Shown piece by piece: positions 7,887-16,116 of a DNA stretch of 64,000 nucleotides (position 1 is its first letter; the number at the start of each line of letters is the position of its first letter). The DNA lies in contig NZ_WEZG01000001.1 in assembly GCF_009176975.1 (NCBI RefSeq), forward strand, positions 714,559 through 778,558. The letters are read 5' to 3'. The position numbers and the translations under genes were made by a program. The stretch comes from Aureimonas psammosilenae. GTDB lineage: Bacteria; Pseudomonadota; Alphaproteobacteria; Rhizobiales; Rhizobiaceae. The notes under the pieces are model-generated. The model did no database searches. It saw only the letters and a program-made list of their open reading frames with translations, and was not told the DNA's origin.

Positions 7887-8939
7887 TTACGCGGGCGGTT
7901 GCCGGCCTGCCTCGGCCTCCGAGATGATCGACGCGACGAGGCCGTGCAGCGCTTCCTTATAGCCGTTGCGGGCGGATGGCCCGCCTTCGTCCGAGGTCAT
8001 CGCGACGGTCAAGGCCAGATCGGGCACGACATAGATCATCTGCCCGCCATAGCCCCAGCCGTAATGCACCTCGTGCCCGGCAAGCCGAATGCCGAACCAG
8101 CCATAGCCGTAGTCGTCGCCGGACCAGCGCGTGGTGGTGCGCTTCACGAAGCTTTCGCGCACCCAAGTTTCCGGCACGATCTGCTTTCCATCGGGTGTCC
8201 GACCGCCGTTCCGGTAAAGTTCGCCGAACCGGTAGAGCGATTTCGGCGTCATCGCCATCTGGTTGCCGCCGAGATAGATGCCTTGCGGGTCACGCTCCCA
8301 GGAAGCGATCGCGACCCCCGCCGGCCCCAGCCATTCGCGCGCGAGCGCCAGCGTCGACTTGCCGCTCGTCTTTGTGAGGATGGCGGACAGAAGATGGGGC
8401 GATCCGGTGGAATAAAGCATCTCGCCGCCGGGGTCGGTGACCATCGGCCGGGCCAGCGCCGCGCGCACCCAGTGGCGGCTGGAGATCCACGCGCCGTAGT
8501 TCGGGCCGGAGGTCCGGTCGAGCCCGGCCTGCATGGACAGGAGATGGCCGATCGTGATGTCCCGGATGCGAGGATCGGCGTCCTTCGGCAACCGGTCGGC
8601 AAGGATCGGCGCGATGCGCTGGTCGACCCCTTCGAGGATGCCCTTGTCGATCGCGATGCCGACAAGCGCCGACACCACGGATTTCGAGGCTGACTTGATG
8701 TTGGTCGAGCGCGCGGTGGAGGTGCCGTGGAAACCCTCTTCCGCCAGCACCTCGCCGTTTCGCCCAATGATCAGGCTGTTCAAGGATTGCAGGCTGCGCG
8801 CTCGGCCGACGACATCCGCGAACGGCACTTGCCGAGTTGCCTGCGGTGCCGAAGCCTCCTGCGCCAAGCCGGGAATAACTATCCCGAACGAGACTGCGAA
8901 AACCGACATGGTCACGGCAAGGGAGCGAGGCGATATCAT
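7887..8939 (-). CDS. Exported serine hydrolase, class C beta-lactamase/penicillin-binding fold
   Basis: A 350-aa protein with signal peptide (MISPRSLAVTMSVFAVSFGI, cleavage near GLAQEA). The SxxK nucleophile motif appears as SASKS in NIKSASKSVVSALVG. A Tyr-Ser motif lies in MLYSTGSPHLLSAIL. The third motif is HYGWGYGGQMIY. This fold covers beta-lactamases, DD-peptidases and esterases; the spacing does not prove beta-lactamase activity, so the generic name is safer. It diverges from ruvC across about 157 bp. Confidence 0.85.
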   Translation of the reverse strand: MISPRSLAVTMSVFAVSFGIVIPGLAQEASAPQATRQVPFADVVGRARSLQSLNSLIIGRNGEVLAEEGFHGTSTARSTNIKSASKSVVSALVGIAIDKGILEGVDQRIAPILADRLPKDADPRIRDITIGHLLSMQAGLDRTSGPNYGAWISSRHWVRAALARPMVTDPGGEMLYSTGSPHLLSAILTKTSGKSTLALAREWLGPAGVAIASWERDPQGIYLGGNQMAMTPKSLYRFGELYRNGGRTPDGKQIVPETWVRESFVKRTTTRWSGDDYGYGWFGIRLAGHEVHYGWGYGGQMIYVVPDLALTVAMTSDEGGPSARNGYKEALHGLVASIISEAEAGRQPPA

Positions 8940-9028
8940 CTGGAATATTTAATGCCTTCCGAAGGCTTGGCGAAGGTCGCTCACGTCAGGGTGAATCAAG
9001 TGTCAACCGGTCTGCGATGTTCGCATTC

Positions 9029-9043
9029 GTTTTCGATGCGTTC
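9029..9043 (+). promoter_or_regulatory. Possible LexA (SOS) box upstream of ruvC, one mismatch
   Basis: The sequence GTTT-N7-GTTC lies 54 bp before the ruvC start. The alphaproteobacterial LexA consensus is GTTC-N7-GTTC, so one base differs. SOS control of ruvCAB is known in other bacteria. The spacing is correct, but a 4+4 match with one error can occur by chance. Confidence 0.35.
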
Positions 9044-9096
9044 ACTTTTCGTCTTCATCCTGTCCGACGATTCGGTTAAGGGCAGGAGTGAAGAAT

Positions 9097-9612
9097 ATGT
9101 TGCGGGAGGCTCCCATTCGCGTCATCGGCATCGATCCGGGCCTTCGTCGCACCGGCTGGGGCGTGGTCGAGACTTCCGGCAATTCGCTGCGCTTCCTCGC
9201 GTCCGGCACGGTGACGTCAGATGCCGAAAACGGGCTCGCCATCCGCCTTCGCGAGTTGCACGACGGTCTGTCGGCGGTGTTGCGGGCGTGGACGCCGGAT
9301 GAGGCGGCCGTGGAACAGACCTTCGTCAACAAGGACGCGACGGCGACCCTGAAGCTCGGTCAGGCGAGGGGCATCGCCATGCTGGTTCCGGCGCTGGCCA
9401 ACCTGCCGGTCGCCGAATACGCGCCGAACGCCGTCAAGAAGGCGGTGATCGGCGTCGGGCATGGCGAGAAGCGGCAGATCCACATGATGGTGAAGGTGCT
9501 GATGCCCAAGGCCACCTTCGACACGGACGATGCCGCCGACGCCCTCGCCATCGCCATCTGTCACACCCATCACCGCCAGTCGGCTGCGGCACGGCTGGCT
9601 TTCGCGGTGTGA
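9097..9612 (+). CDS. ruvC: Holliday junction resolvase RuvC
   Basis: A 171-aa endonuclease that resolves Holliday junctions with RuvAB. Catalytic acidic residues are visible in [25 protein letters not shown] and the C-terminal [15 protein letters not shown]. The ATG at 9097 is preferred over the in-frame GTG at 9088 because GGCAGGAG (9081-9088) is well placed as its ribosome-binding site. Unusually, ruvA does not follow directly: a toxin-antitoxin pair occupies 9668-10340. Confidence 0.95.
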   Translation: MLREAPIRVIGIDPGLRRTGWGVVETSGNSLRFLASGTVTSDAENGLAIRLRELHDGLSAVLRAWTPDEAAVEQTFVNKDATATLKLGQARGIAMLVPALANLPVAEYAPNAVKKAVIGVGHGEKRQIHMMVKVLMPKATFDTDDAADALAIAICHTHHRQSAAARLAFAV

Positions 9613-9643
9613 TGTTCTTGCACTGTTCCCCTCGGCGCGTTAG

Positions 9644-9664
9644 GTAATACCGAGGAGGTATTAC
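9644..9664 (+). promoter_or_regulatory. Palindromic operator overlapping the antitoxin ribosome-binding site
   Basis: A perfect 8-bp inverted repeat, GTAATACC and GGTATTAC with a 5-bp spacer, sits 3 bp before the antitoxin ATG. The GAGGAGG Shine-Dalgarno sequence runs through the spacer into the right arm. AbrB-type antitoxins usually bind such palindromes to autorepress their operon, so this is the likely operator; in the RNA it could also hairpin the start site. Confidence 0.6.
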
Positions 9665-9667
9665 TTC

Positions 9668-9937
9668 ATGCGCGTCACCGAAAAGGGGCAGGTCACCATT
9701 CCGAAGCCGATCCGCGACAAACTCGGTATTTCGCCGGGAAGCGAAGTCGAGTTCGTGGAGCGCAACAGCGTCGTTGAACTCGTGCGGGTGGACGCGGCTC
9801 GGTCTGTTGAGCGCAGGAGAGCAGAACTTCTCAAGGCGCTGGAAGCGATGCGAGGCACGCTTGATCTGGGCGGGCTGACAACCGACGAGTACATGGAAGA
9901 AATCCGGGGACCGCGTGACGATCTCGACCCTCGTTGA
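9668..9937 (+). CDS. AbrB/MazE (VapB)-type antitoxin
   Basis: An 89-aa protein. Residues 1-40 form a swapped-hairpin AbrB DNA-binding domain: MRVTEKGQVTIPKPIRDKLG then SPGSEVEFVERNSVVEL. The remainder (RRAELLKALEAMRG and an acidic tail with [15 protein letters not shown]) would wrap the toxin. It overlaps the toxin gene by 23 bp, the usual arrangement for such pairs. It lies 55 bp after ruvC, on the same strand, inside the ruv operon. Confidence 0.88.
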   Translation: MRVTEKGQVTIPKPIRDKLGISPGSEVEFVERNSVVELVRVDAARSVERRRAELLKALEAMRGTLDLGGLTTDEYMEEIRGPRDDLDPR

Positions 9938-10340
9938 TTCGAATATCCTGATTGATATCCTGAGCGGGGGATCTGTTCCGGAGCAGCGAGACTGGTCCGA
10001 AGCGAGGTTGAGCGACGCCGCTTTGGTCGGAGTTGTCTGCTTGAGCGCTGTTGCTTGGGCCGAAATCTCGCAACCCTATCGGGACGAACGCTACCTTCAA
10101 GCCATCCTGCGCTCTTTCTCCTTCATCTACGAAGCGCTGCCGTTCTCTGCCGCTTTTCCGGCCGGCCAAGCACACAGACTCTACCGGGAGCGTGGCGGCA
10201 AGCGCGAGCGCACGCTTCCCGACTTTCTGATCGGCGCCCACGCCTCCGTCGCCGGCCATCGCCTTCTGACGCGCGACGCCGCGCGCTATCGCGCCTACTT
10301 CCCCGACCTCGACATCATCGCACCGGACAGTCACCCGTGA
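9915..10340 (+). CDS. PIN-domain toxin (VapC-type ribonuclease)
   Basis: A 141-aa PIN nuclease with all four acidic residues: Asp8 ([11 protein letters not shown]), Glu50 (AVAWAEIS), Asp103 ([11 protein letters not shown]) and Asp121 ([14 protein letters not shown]). VapC toxins cut tRNA or rRNA and are neutralised by the cognate antitoxin. The start is a GTG inside the end of the antitoxin gene. The stop TGA overlaps the ruvA GTG start (GTGA at 10337-10340), so ruvA is translationally coupled to the toxin. No inactivating change is seen. Confidence 0.88.
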   Translation: MTISTLVDSNILIDILSGGSVPEQRDWSEARLSDAALVGVVCLSAVAWAEISQPYRDERYLQAILRSFSFIYEALPFSAAFPAGQAHRLYRERGGKRERTLPDFLIGAHASVAGHRLLTRDAARYRAYFPDLDIIAPDSHP

Positions 10341-10954
10341 TCGGCAAATTGAAGGGCACCGTGGACGAGATCGCCGAGGATCACGTCCTGATCGACGTTC
10401 ATGGCGTCGGTTATGTCGCGTTCTGCGGCGCGCGGACCCTGCGCAATCTGCCGCCGCTGGGCGAAGCGGCGGTGCTGTTCATCGAGACGTTCCTGCGCGA
10501 GGACATGCTGCGCCTCTACGGCTTTTCGAGCGAGGTGGAGCGTGGCTGGTTCCGGCTTCTCCAGAGCGTGCAGGGGGTCGGCGCGAAGGTGGCGCTCGGT
10601 GTTCTGGGAACGCTGACGACGGCCGAACTCGCAAACGCGGTGGCGCTTCAGGACAAGGCGATGGTGGCGCGCGCGCCGGGCGTCGGGCCGAAGGTCGCTG
10701 CCCGCATCGTAGCCGAGTTGAAGGACAAGATCCCGGCCTTGTCCGGCGGCATCGACCTGCCGGCCGGGGCGCTTGCCGAGCCGGTGCGGGGCGGTGCCTC
10801 ACTGCCGGTGGCCGACGCCATCTCGGCGCTCGCCAATCTCGGCTATTCGCGCGAACAGGCAGCCGGCGCAGTGGCCGCGGCGGTCAAAGAAGCGGGCGAG
10901 GACGCGGCCTCCACCACGCTCATTCGCCTCGCGCTGAAGGCCTTGAGCCGCTAG
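10337..10954 (+). CDS. ruvA: Holliday junction branch migration protein RuvA
   Basis: A 205-aa junction-binding subunit. The N-terminal OB-fold starts [20 protein letters not shown]. Two helix-hairpin-helix motifs follow ([18 protein letters not shown] and [20 protein letters not shown]). The C-terminal domain that contacts RuvB contains [16 protein letters not shown]. RuvA tetramers hold the four-way junction while RuvB pumps DNA. The GTG start shares bases with the upstream PIN toxin stop codon. Confidence 0.95.
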   Translation: MIGKLKGTVDEIAEDHVLIDVHGVGYVAFCGARTLRNLPPLGEAAVLFIETFLREDMLRLYGFSSEVERGWFRLLQSVQGVGAKVALGVLGTLTTAELANAVALQDKAMVARAPGVGPKVAARIVAELKDKIPALSGGIDLPAGALAEPVRGGASLPVADAISALANLGYSREQAAGAVAAAVKEAGEDAASTTLIRLALKALSR

Positions 10955-10964
10955 ACGTGATGCC

Positions 10965-12008
10965 ATGAGCGAACCCAACCGCCTTCTGACGCCGGAAAAG
11001 CGCGGCGAAGACATCGATACGTCGCTGCGCCCGCAACGGCTGGAGGATTTCGTCGGGCAGGCGGCTGCGCGCGCCAACCTGAAGGTCTTCGTGGAAGCGG
11101 CGCGCAATCGCGGCGAGGCGCTGGATCACACGCTCTTCGTCGGCCCGCCCGGCCTCGGCAAGACGACGCTCGCCCAGATCATGGCGAAGGAACTCGGCGT
11201 CAACTTCCGCTCCACTTCCGGCCCGGTGATCGCCAAGGCCGGAGACCTCGCCGCGCTCCTGACCAACCTCGAAGAGCGCGACGTTCTTTTCATCGACGAA
11301 ATCCATCGCCTCAGCCCCGCCGTCGAGGAAATCCTCTACCCGGCGATGGAGGACTTCCAGCTCGATCTCATCATCGGCGAAGGGCCGGCGGCGCGCTCGG
11401 TGAAGATCGATCTCGCCAAGTTCACGCTGGTCGCCGCCACGACCCGTCTCGGCCTCCTGACGACGCCGCTGCGCGACCGCTTCGGCATTCCGGTGCGCCT
11501 GAACTTCTATACGGTGGAGGAACTGGAATCGATCGTGCGTCGCGGCGCGCGCATCGTCGGTCTGAATCTCGCCGAGGATGGCGCGCGCGAGATCGCCCGG
11601 CGGGCCCGCGGCACACCGCGCATCGCCGGCCGTCTTCTGCGGCGCGTGCGCGATTTCGCCGAAGTGGCTGGTGCCCCCATCGTGGATCGACGCATCGCCG
11701 ACACGGCGCTGACGCGGCTCGAAGTCGATTCCATGGGGCTCGACCAGCTCGACCGGCGCTATCTCGACCTCATCGCGCTGACCTTCGGGGGAGGGCCCGT
11801 CGGCATCGAGACCATCGCCGCCGCCCTGTCGGAGCCGCGCGACGCCATCGAGGACATCGTGGAGCCCTATCTTCTCCAGCAAGGCTTCCTCCAGCGCACG
11901 CCGCGCGGCCGCGTCCTGACGCAAAACGCCTTCCGCCATCTCGGCCTTTCCGTGCCGTCGACCTATCAGGGCGTGCAGCAGAACTTCTTCGAGGACGACC
12001 GCGAGTAA
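10965..12008 (+). CDS. ruvB: Holliday junction helicase RuvB
   Basis: A 347-aa AAA+ motor. Walker A is [14 protein letters not shown], Walker B is [11 protein letters not shown], sensor 1 lies in [19 protein letters not shown], and the winged-helix domain ends with [11 protein letters not shown]. It forms hexamers that drive branch migration with RuvA. It begins 10 bp after ruvA in the same operon. Confidence 0.96.
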   Translation: MSEPNRLLTPEKRGEDIDTSLRPQRLEDFVGQAAARANLKVFVEAARNRGEALDHTLFVGPPGLGKTTLAQIMAKELGVNFRSTSGPVIAKAGDLAALLTNLEERDVLFIDEIHRLSPAVEEILYPAMEDFQLDLIIGEGPAARSVKIDLAKFTLVAATTRLGLLTTPLRDRFGIPVRLNFYTVEELESIVRRGARIVGLNLAEDGAREIARRARGTPRIAGRLLRRVRDFAEVAGAPIVDRRIADTALTRLEVDSMGLDQLDRRYLDLIALTFGGGPVGIETIAAALSEPRDAIEDIVEPYLLQQGFLQRTPRGRVLTQNAFRHLGLSVPSTYQGVQQNFFEDDRE

Positions 12009-12025
12009 GGATCGGGGATGGCGGA

Positions 12026-12943
12026 ATGATTACGCGGCGGGGATTGTTGAAGCTTGGCGGGGGCACGGCGCTTGCGGGCCTGTCCCTGGCAACATACGCT
12101 CTCGGCTACGAGCCGCGTTTCGCCCTTGCCGTGCGGACCTATCGCCTGACGCCCCCGCGCTGGCCATCAAGGCTTCACCTTCGGGCGGCGGTGATTTCCG
12201 ACATCCATGCCTGCGACCCCTGGATGCCGCTGTCCCGCATCGCGAAGATCGTGTCGGAAACGAACGCGCTCGCTCCCGACATCGTGTTTCTCACCGGCGA
12301 CTATGTGGCGGGGCTTTCCAGTTTCAGAACCGGAACCATCGCTTCGCCGGAATGGGCGGCGGTTCTGGCCGGGTTGAAGGCGCCGCTCGGCGTTCACGCC
12401 ATTCTCGGCAATCACGACTGGTGGGATGATCGCTCGGCGCAGCGTCGGGGTGGCGGGCCGACGATCGCGGGCGACGCGCTGGAAGCGGTCGGGATCCCGG
12501 TTCTCCACAACGAGGCCAAGCGCATCGAGACCCCGCGCGGCGCGTTCTGGCTCGCCGGGCTCGAAGATCAGCTCGCGCTTCTTTCAGGCTATGGCGGACG
12601 CCAGGGCTTTCGCGGCCTCGACGATCTCGATGCGACACTGAAGGCGGTGACGACCGACGAGCCGATCATCCTCCTCGCCCACGAGCCGGACATCTTTCCG
12701 CGTGTCTCGGCGCGCGTGTCCTTGACGCTATCCGGCCATACGCATGGTGGGCAGGTCCGCGTCTTCGGCTGGTCGCCGATGGTCCCCTCCCGCTACGGCC
12801 CCCGCTTCGCCTACGGCCATGTCGTCGAACACGGGAAACACCTGATCGTTTCGGGCGGCATCGGCTGTTCCATCGCTCCAATCCGCTTCGGAGTGACGCC
12901 GGAGATCGTGCTCGTGGAACTCGGCGAGCCGCCGGTCGCATGA
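12026..12943 (+). CDS. Tat-exported metallophosphoesterase (YaeI-like)
   Basis: A 305-aa protein. The N-terminus MITRRGLLKLGGGTALAG is a twin-arginine signal. Calcineurin-like motifs follow in order: VISDIHACDPW, FLTGDYVAG, ILGNHDWWDD, LLAHEPDIFPRV and LSGHTHGGQVRVFG. E. coli YaeI, the closest well-known relative, is a phosphodiesterase. The gene starts 17 bp after ruvB and may be read from the same transcript. The physiological substrate is unknown. Confidence 0.88.
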   Translation: MITRRGLLKLGGGTALAGLSLATYALGYEPRFALAVRTYRLTPPRWPSRLHLRAAVISDIHACDPWMPLSRIAKIVSETNALAPDIVFLTGDYVAGLSSFRTGTIASPEWAAVLAGLKAPLGVHAILGNHDWWDDRSAQRRGGGPTIAGDALEAVGIPVLHNEAKRIETPRGAFWLAGLEDQLALLSGYGGRQGFRGLDDLDATLKAVTTDEPIILLAHEPDIFPRVSARVSLTLSGHTHGGQVRVFGWSPMVPSRYGPRFAYGHVVEHGKHLIVSGGIGCSIAPIRFGVTPEIVLVELGEPPVA

Positions 12944-12981
12944 GCTGTCGTCGTGACAGAGCGAGGCCGAAGCGCTAACCG

Positions 12982-13458
12982 ATGTCGATGAGCGATCATC
13001 TTGCTGGCCGTTTGACGGAGTTCGGCCATGCCCATGCCTTCCGCATCTATTTCGAGGACACGGACTTCTCCGGCGTCGTGTACCATGCGCGCTACCTGCA
13101 TTTCCTGGAGCGGGCGCGGACCGATTTTCTGCGGCTGAAAGGCATCGGCCACCGGGAACTTTCCGAAGGGCGGTTCGGCGAACCGATGGCCTTCGCCGTC
13201 CGGCACATGGACATCGACTTCCTGGCGCCGGCGCGCATCGACGACGTGGTCTGCGTCGAAACGCGCACGGTGCTTCTGGGCGGGGCGCGGGTGGTTCTGG
13301 ATCAGTGCATCCTGAAGGGCGATGCCACGCTCGTGAAGGCGCGGGTGAAGATCGCCGTGATCTCACCGGAAGGCCGGCCGCGACGGATGCCGCAGGCGGT
13401 CTCAAGCATTCTCGATGCCCATCGGTCGGAAAACGACGATGGGCCAAGCACCGGATAA
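12982..13458 (+). CDS. ybgC: Tol-Pal-associated acyl-CoA thioesterase YbgC
   Basis: A 158-aa hot-dog fold thioesterase. The signature IYFEDTDFSGVVYHARYLHF contains the catalytic Asp, and LERARTDFLR follows. It is conserved as the first gene of tol-pal clusters, where it is thought to act in phospholipid metabolism near the envelope. A 223-bp gap separates it from tolQ, so tolQ may have its own promoter. Confidence 0.93.
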   Translation: MSMSDHLAGRLTEFGHAHAFRIYFEDTDFSGVVYHARYLHFLERARTDFLRLKGIGHRELSEGRFGEPMAFAVRHMDIDFLAPARIDDVVCVETRTVLLGGARVVLDQCILKGDATLVKARVKIAVISPEGRPRRMPQAVSSILDAHRSENDDGPSTG

Positions 13459-13681
13459 GGTTTGCTTAACCTTAATAGGGTTTGAATGGTCGCGAGGAAT
13501 TTGCTGCGCCGCACGCCATTCTTTCGCTCCATTCGCTCTGTGAAAGACCAGACGGGCACCCGGCAAATTCAACGGTCTGAAACGGACTGCCGACGGAACA
13601 GCACTGTTCCGGCAGCCCAAGGCGAGGCGACGCTCCGATGGTGGAGGGCGCGTCCTCCATGGTTTCGAGGGGCTCGGAAGG

Positions 13682-14401
13682 ATGAACGAGATCGCGCAAG
13701 GCGCTTTGGCGGCACCGGAAGCGTCGCATTCGCTTTGGGGCCTGTTCATGCAGGCCGGCTTCATCGTGAAGCTGGTCATGATCGGCCTTCTGGCCGCATC
13801 CGTGTGGACCTGGGCGATCATCATCGACAAGACGATGCGCTTCAGCCGCTTCCGCCGCCAGCTCAACAATTTCGAGAACAACTTCTGGTCCGGCCAGTCG
13901 CTGGAAGACCTTTACCACACGCTGTCGGACAGGAAGCCGAACGGCATGGGCGCGCTTTTCGTCGCCGCCATGCGCGAATGGAAGAAGAGCTTCGAGAAGG
14001 GCGCGCGTTCGCCGATCGGCCTTCAGTCGCGCATCGAGAAGGCGATGGACGTGACGCTCGCTCGTGAAATGGACGAGCTGGAATCGCGCCTCGGCTTTCT
14101 GGCGACCGTCGGTTCGGCCGGCCCCTTCGTGGGCCTCTTCGGCACGGTGATCGGCATCATGACCTCGTTCCAGGCAATCGCGGCGTCCAAGCAGACCAAT
14201 CTCGCGGTGGTCGCTCCCGGCATCGCCGAGGCGCTGCTTGCCACCGCCATCGGACTCGTGGCCGCGATCCCGGCGGTGATCGCCTACAACAAGCTGACGG
14301 CCGATGCCGGCAAGCTGGGCTTGCGTCTCGAATCCTTCGCCGACGAGTTCTCCTCGATCCTGTCGCGGCAGATCGACGAGCGCTCGGGCGCGGCCCGCTG
14401 A
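13682..14401 (+). CDS. tolQ: Tol-Pal system proton channel subunit TolQ
   Basis: A 239-aa inner-membrane protein of the MotA/ExbB/TolQ family with three membrane segments: one near residues 20-45 (IVKLVMIGLLAASVWTWAII) and two in the C-terminal half, GTVIGIMTSFQAIA and ATAIGLVAAIPAVIAYN. With TolR it uses the proton motive force to drive TolA, which pulls the outer membrane inwards at division. TolR starts 22 bp downstream. Confidence 0.95.
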   Translation: MNEIAQGALAAPEASHSLWGLFMQAGFIVKLVMIGLLAASVWTWAIIIDKTMRFSRFRRQLNNFENNFWSGQSLEDLYHTLSDRKPNGMGALFVAAMREWKKSFEKGARSPIGLQSRIEKAMDVTLAREMDELESRLGFLATVGSAGPFVGLFGTVIGIMTSFQAIAASKQTNLAVVAPGIAEALLATAIGLVAAIPAVIAYNKLTADAGKLGLRLESFADEFSSILSRQIDERSGAAR

Positions 14402-14423
14402 ACGCCTAGAGGAGACGAGCGAG

Positions 14424-14879
14424 ATGGGAATGTCCTCGGGCGCGGCATCTTCGGGCGGCGGCTCGCGCCGCCGGCGGGGCGGGCGCCGCCGCGCGCCGGT
14501 GAGCGAGATCAACGTGACGCCGATGGTGGACGTCATGCTCTGCCTTCTCATCATCTTCATGGTGGCAGCACCCATGCTGACCGTCGGCGTGCCGCTCGAC
14601 CTGCCGGAAACGGCGGCGAAGGCGTTGAACGCCGACACGCAGCCGATCGAGGTTTCCGTGCAGAAGGGCGGCAGCGTCTTTATCGGCGAAACCGAGTTCC
14701 AGCCGGAAGAGATCGTGTCGAAGCTTCAGGCCGTCGCCAAGACCGGCTACGAGGAGCGCATCTTCGTGAAGGCCGACAAGGCCGCCGACTACGGTTCCGT
14801 GATCAAGGTGATGGCGCTGATTTCGGCGGCCGGCTACAAGAATATCGGCCTCATCACCGCGCCCGAAACGACGAGCTGA
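14424..14879 (+). CDS. tolR: Tol-Pal system protein TolR
   Basis: A 151-aa ExbD/TolR protein. An Arg-rich cytoplasmic head (GSRRRRGGRRRAPVSEINV) precedes one membrane helix with the essential Asp (TPMVDVMLCLLIIFMVAAP). The periplasmic domain includes PLDLPETAAKALN and VKADKAADYGSVIKVMALI. The ATG at 14424 is used; the open frame extends upstream into tolQ with unrelated sequence. Confidence 0.94.
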   Translation: MGMSSGAASSGGGSRRRRGGRRRAPVSEINVTPMVDVMLCLLIIFMVAAPMLTVGVPLDLPETAAKALNADTQPIEVSVQKGGSVFIGETEFQPEEIVSKLQAVAKTGYEERIFVKADKAADYGSVIKVMALISAAGYKNIGLITAPETTS

Positions 14880-14889
14880 CGAGCCCGAA

Positions 14890-16038
14890 ATGCGTACCGG
14901 CGTCGTCACCTCATCCGTCGTCCATGTCGCCCTCCTCACCTGGGGGCTTTGGTCGCTCGGCGCTCCCAAGGCGCTCGACGCGCAATTCGCCGAGGCGCTG
15001 CCCGTCGAAGTCATCATGTCCGACACGTTCGAGGGCGTGAAGGGCGAGAAGGACGCGCCCCTTAAGGACAAGCCCGCGCCCAAGCCCACGACGAAGCCGC
15101 AGACGCTGCCGATGGACGCCAAGAACACCGGCGACAACGAGGCCGATCTGGAAACCCCGCCGGTGCCGGACGCCAAGCCGTCGCCGGTGGAATCGAAGCC
15201 ACAGCCCAAAGCCGCCGACCTGCCGCCGCCGGAAAAGAAGCCGGAGCCGAAACCCGAGCCGAAGGTCGCGGAAAAGACGCCGCCGGCCCCGACGCCCGCG
15301 CCGACCCCGCCGCAGCCGCCAAAGCCCGAGCCCGAAAAGAAGCCCGAGCCGCAGAAGCAGCCGGAGCCGCCGAAGGAAGACCCGCTCGCCGAAGCCATCG
15401 AAAAGGCTGAAAACGAAGTGAAGCCGGTGGAGAAGCCGGCCCCGAAGCCCGTGCCCAAACCCGTCGTGAAGCCCCAGCCCCCGAAGCCAGAGGTCCCCAA
15501 GACCGAAACGGCGAAGGAGGAAAAGGTGGAAACGGCGAAGAAGATGGACTCTAAGGCCAAGGACAAGCCGAAGAAGGAAGTCGCGGACAAGGCGAGCGAA
15601 GAAGGCTCGGACTTCAACGCCGACGAGATCATGGCGCAGTTGAACAAGGCCAAGCCTGCCGGCGGCGGCGCCAAGCGCTCCACCGAAACGGCCTCGCTCG
15701 GCTCCAAGGTCACGACCGGCACCAAGCTGTCGCGTTCGCAGCTCGGCGAACTCCAAGGCATGATCCAGGAGCAGATGTCGAAATGCTGGAACCCGCCCGC
15801 CGGCATCGAATCGGGCGACTCCCTGCGCGTGGCGATCCGCGTCCGCTTTACGCCGTCCGGCGAGGTCGAGGGCATGCCGGAGATCACGCAAGGGGGTGGT
15901 TCGGGATCGCAGCGCATCGCTGCCGAGGCGGCGGTTCGCGCCATCCGCCGCTGCGCGCCCTTCAACCTGCCGTCCGAAATGTATGCCGGTGGTTGGGAAG
16001 TGACGAACCTGAATTTCGACCCGAGCGAGATGTTCTGA
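14890..16038 (+). CDS. tolA: Tol-Pal system protein TolA
   Basis: A 382-aa protein in three parts. One N-terminal membrane anchor comes first (TSSVVHVALLTWGLWSLG). A long Pro/Lys/Glu-rich linker at about residues 55-250, full of KPEP and PKP repeats, spans the periplasm. A C-terminal TonB/TolA-like domain follows with KCWNPPAGIESGDSLRV and FTPSGEVEGMPEI. The Pro-rich linker replaces the Ala-rich helix of enteric TolA, as is usual in alphaproteobacteria. It transmits force from TolQR to TolB and Pal. Confidence 0.92.
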   Translation: MRTGVVTSSVVHVALLTWGLWSLGAPKALDAQFAEALPVEVIMSDTFEGVKGEKDAPLKDKPAPKPTTKPQTLPMDAKNTGDNEADLETPPVPDAKPSPVESKPQPKAADLPPPEKKPEPKPEPKVAEKTPPAPTPAPTPPQPPKPEPEKKPEPQKQPEPPKEDPLAEAIEKAENEVKPVEKPAPKPVPKPVVKPQPPKPEVPKTETAKEEKVETAKKMDSKAKDKPKKEVADKASEEGSDFNADEIMAQLNKAKPAGGGAKRSTETASLGSKVTTGTKLSRSQLGELQGMIQEQMSKCWNPPAGIESGDSLRVAIRVRFTPSGEVEGMPEITQGGGSGSQRIAAEAAVRAIRRCAPFNLPSEMYAGGWEVTNLNFDPSEMF

Positions 16039-16116
16039 TCCGCGATCTGGGTCGCTCACCGAATTGGGATGCGCGGCTTTCGAGGTCGGCGGCTTTCCGA
16101 AAGATGGGATGAATCG

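Noticed and set aside
7887..8939. Calling the serine hydrolase a beta-lactamase resistance gene
   Set aside because: SxxK and HxG-type motifs fit the wider class C/DD-peptidase/esterase fold. The sequence alone does not support antibiotic hydrolysis.
13461..13480. TTAACCTTAA upstream of tolQ as a CtrA box
   Set aside because: Two TTAA elements are present, but the spacing is 2 bp, not 7, so it does not fit the consensus.
15230..15560. Short repeated units rich in CCGAAGCC and similar
   Set aside because: These encode the KPEP/PKP linker of TolA. They are a protein low-complexity region, not a DNA repeat array or CRISPR.
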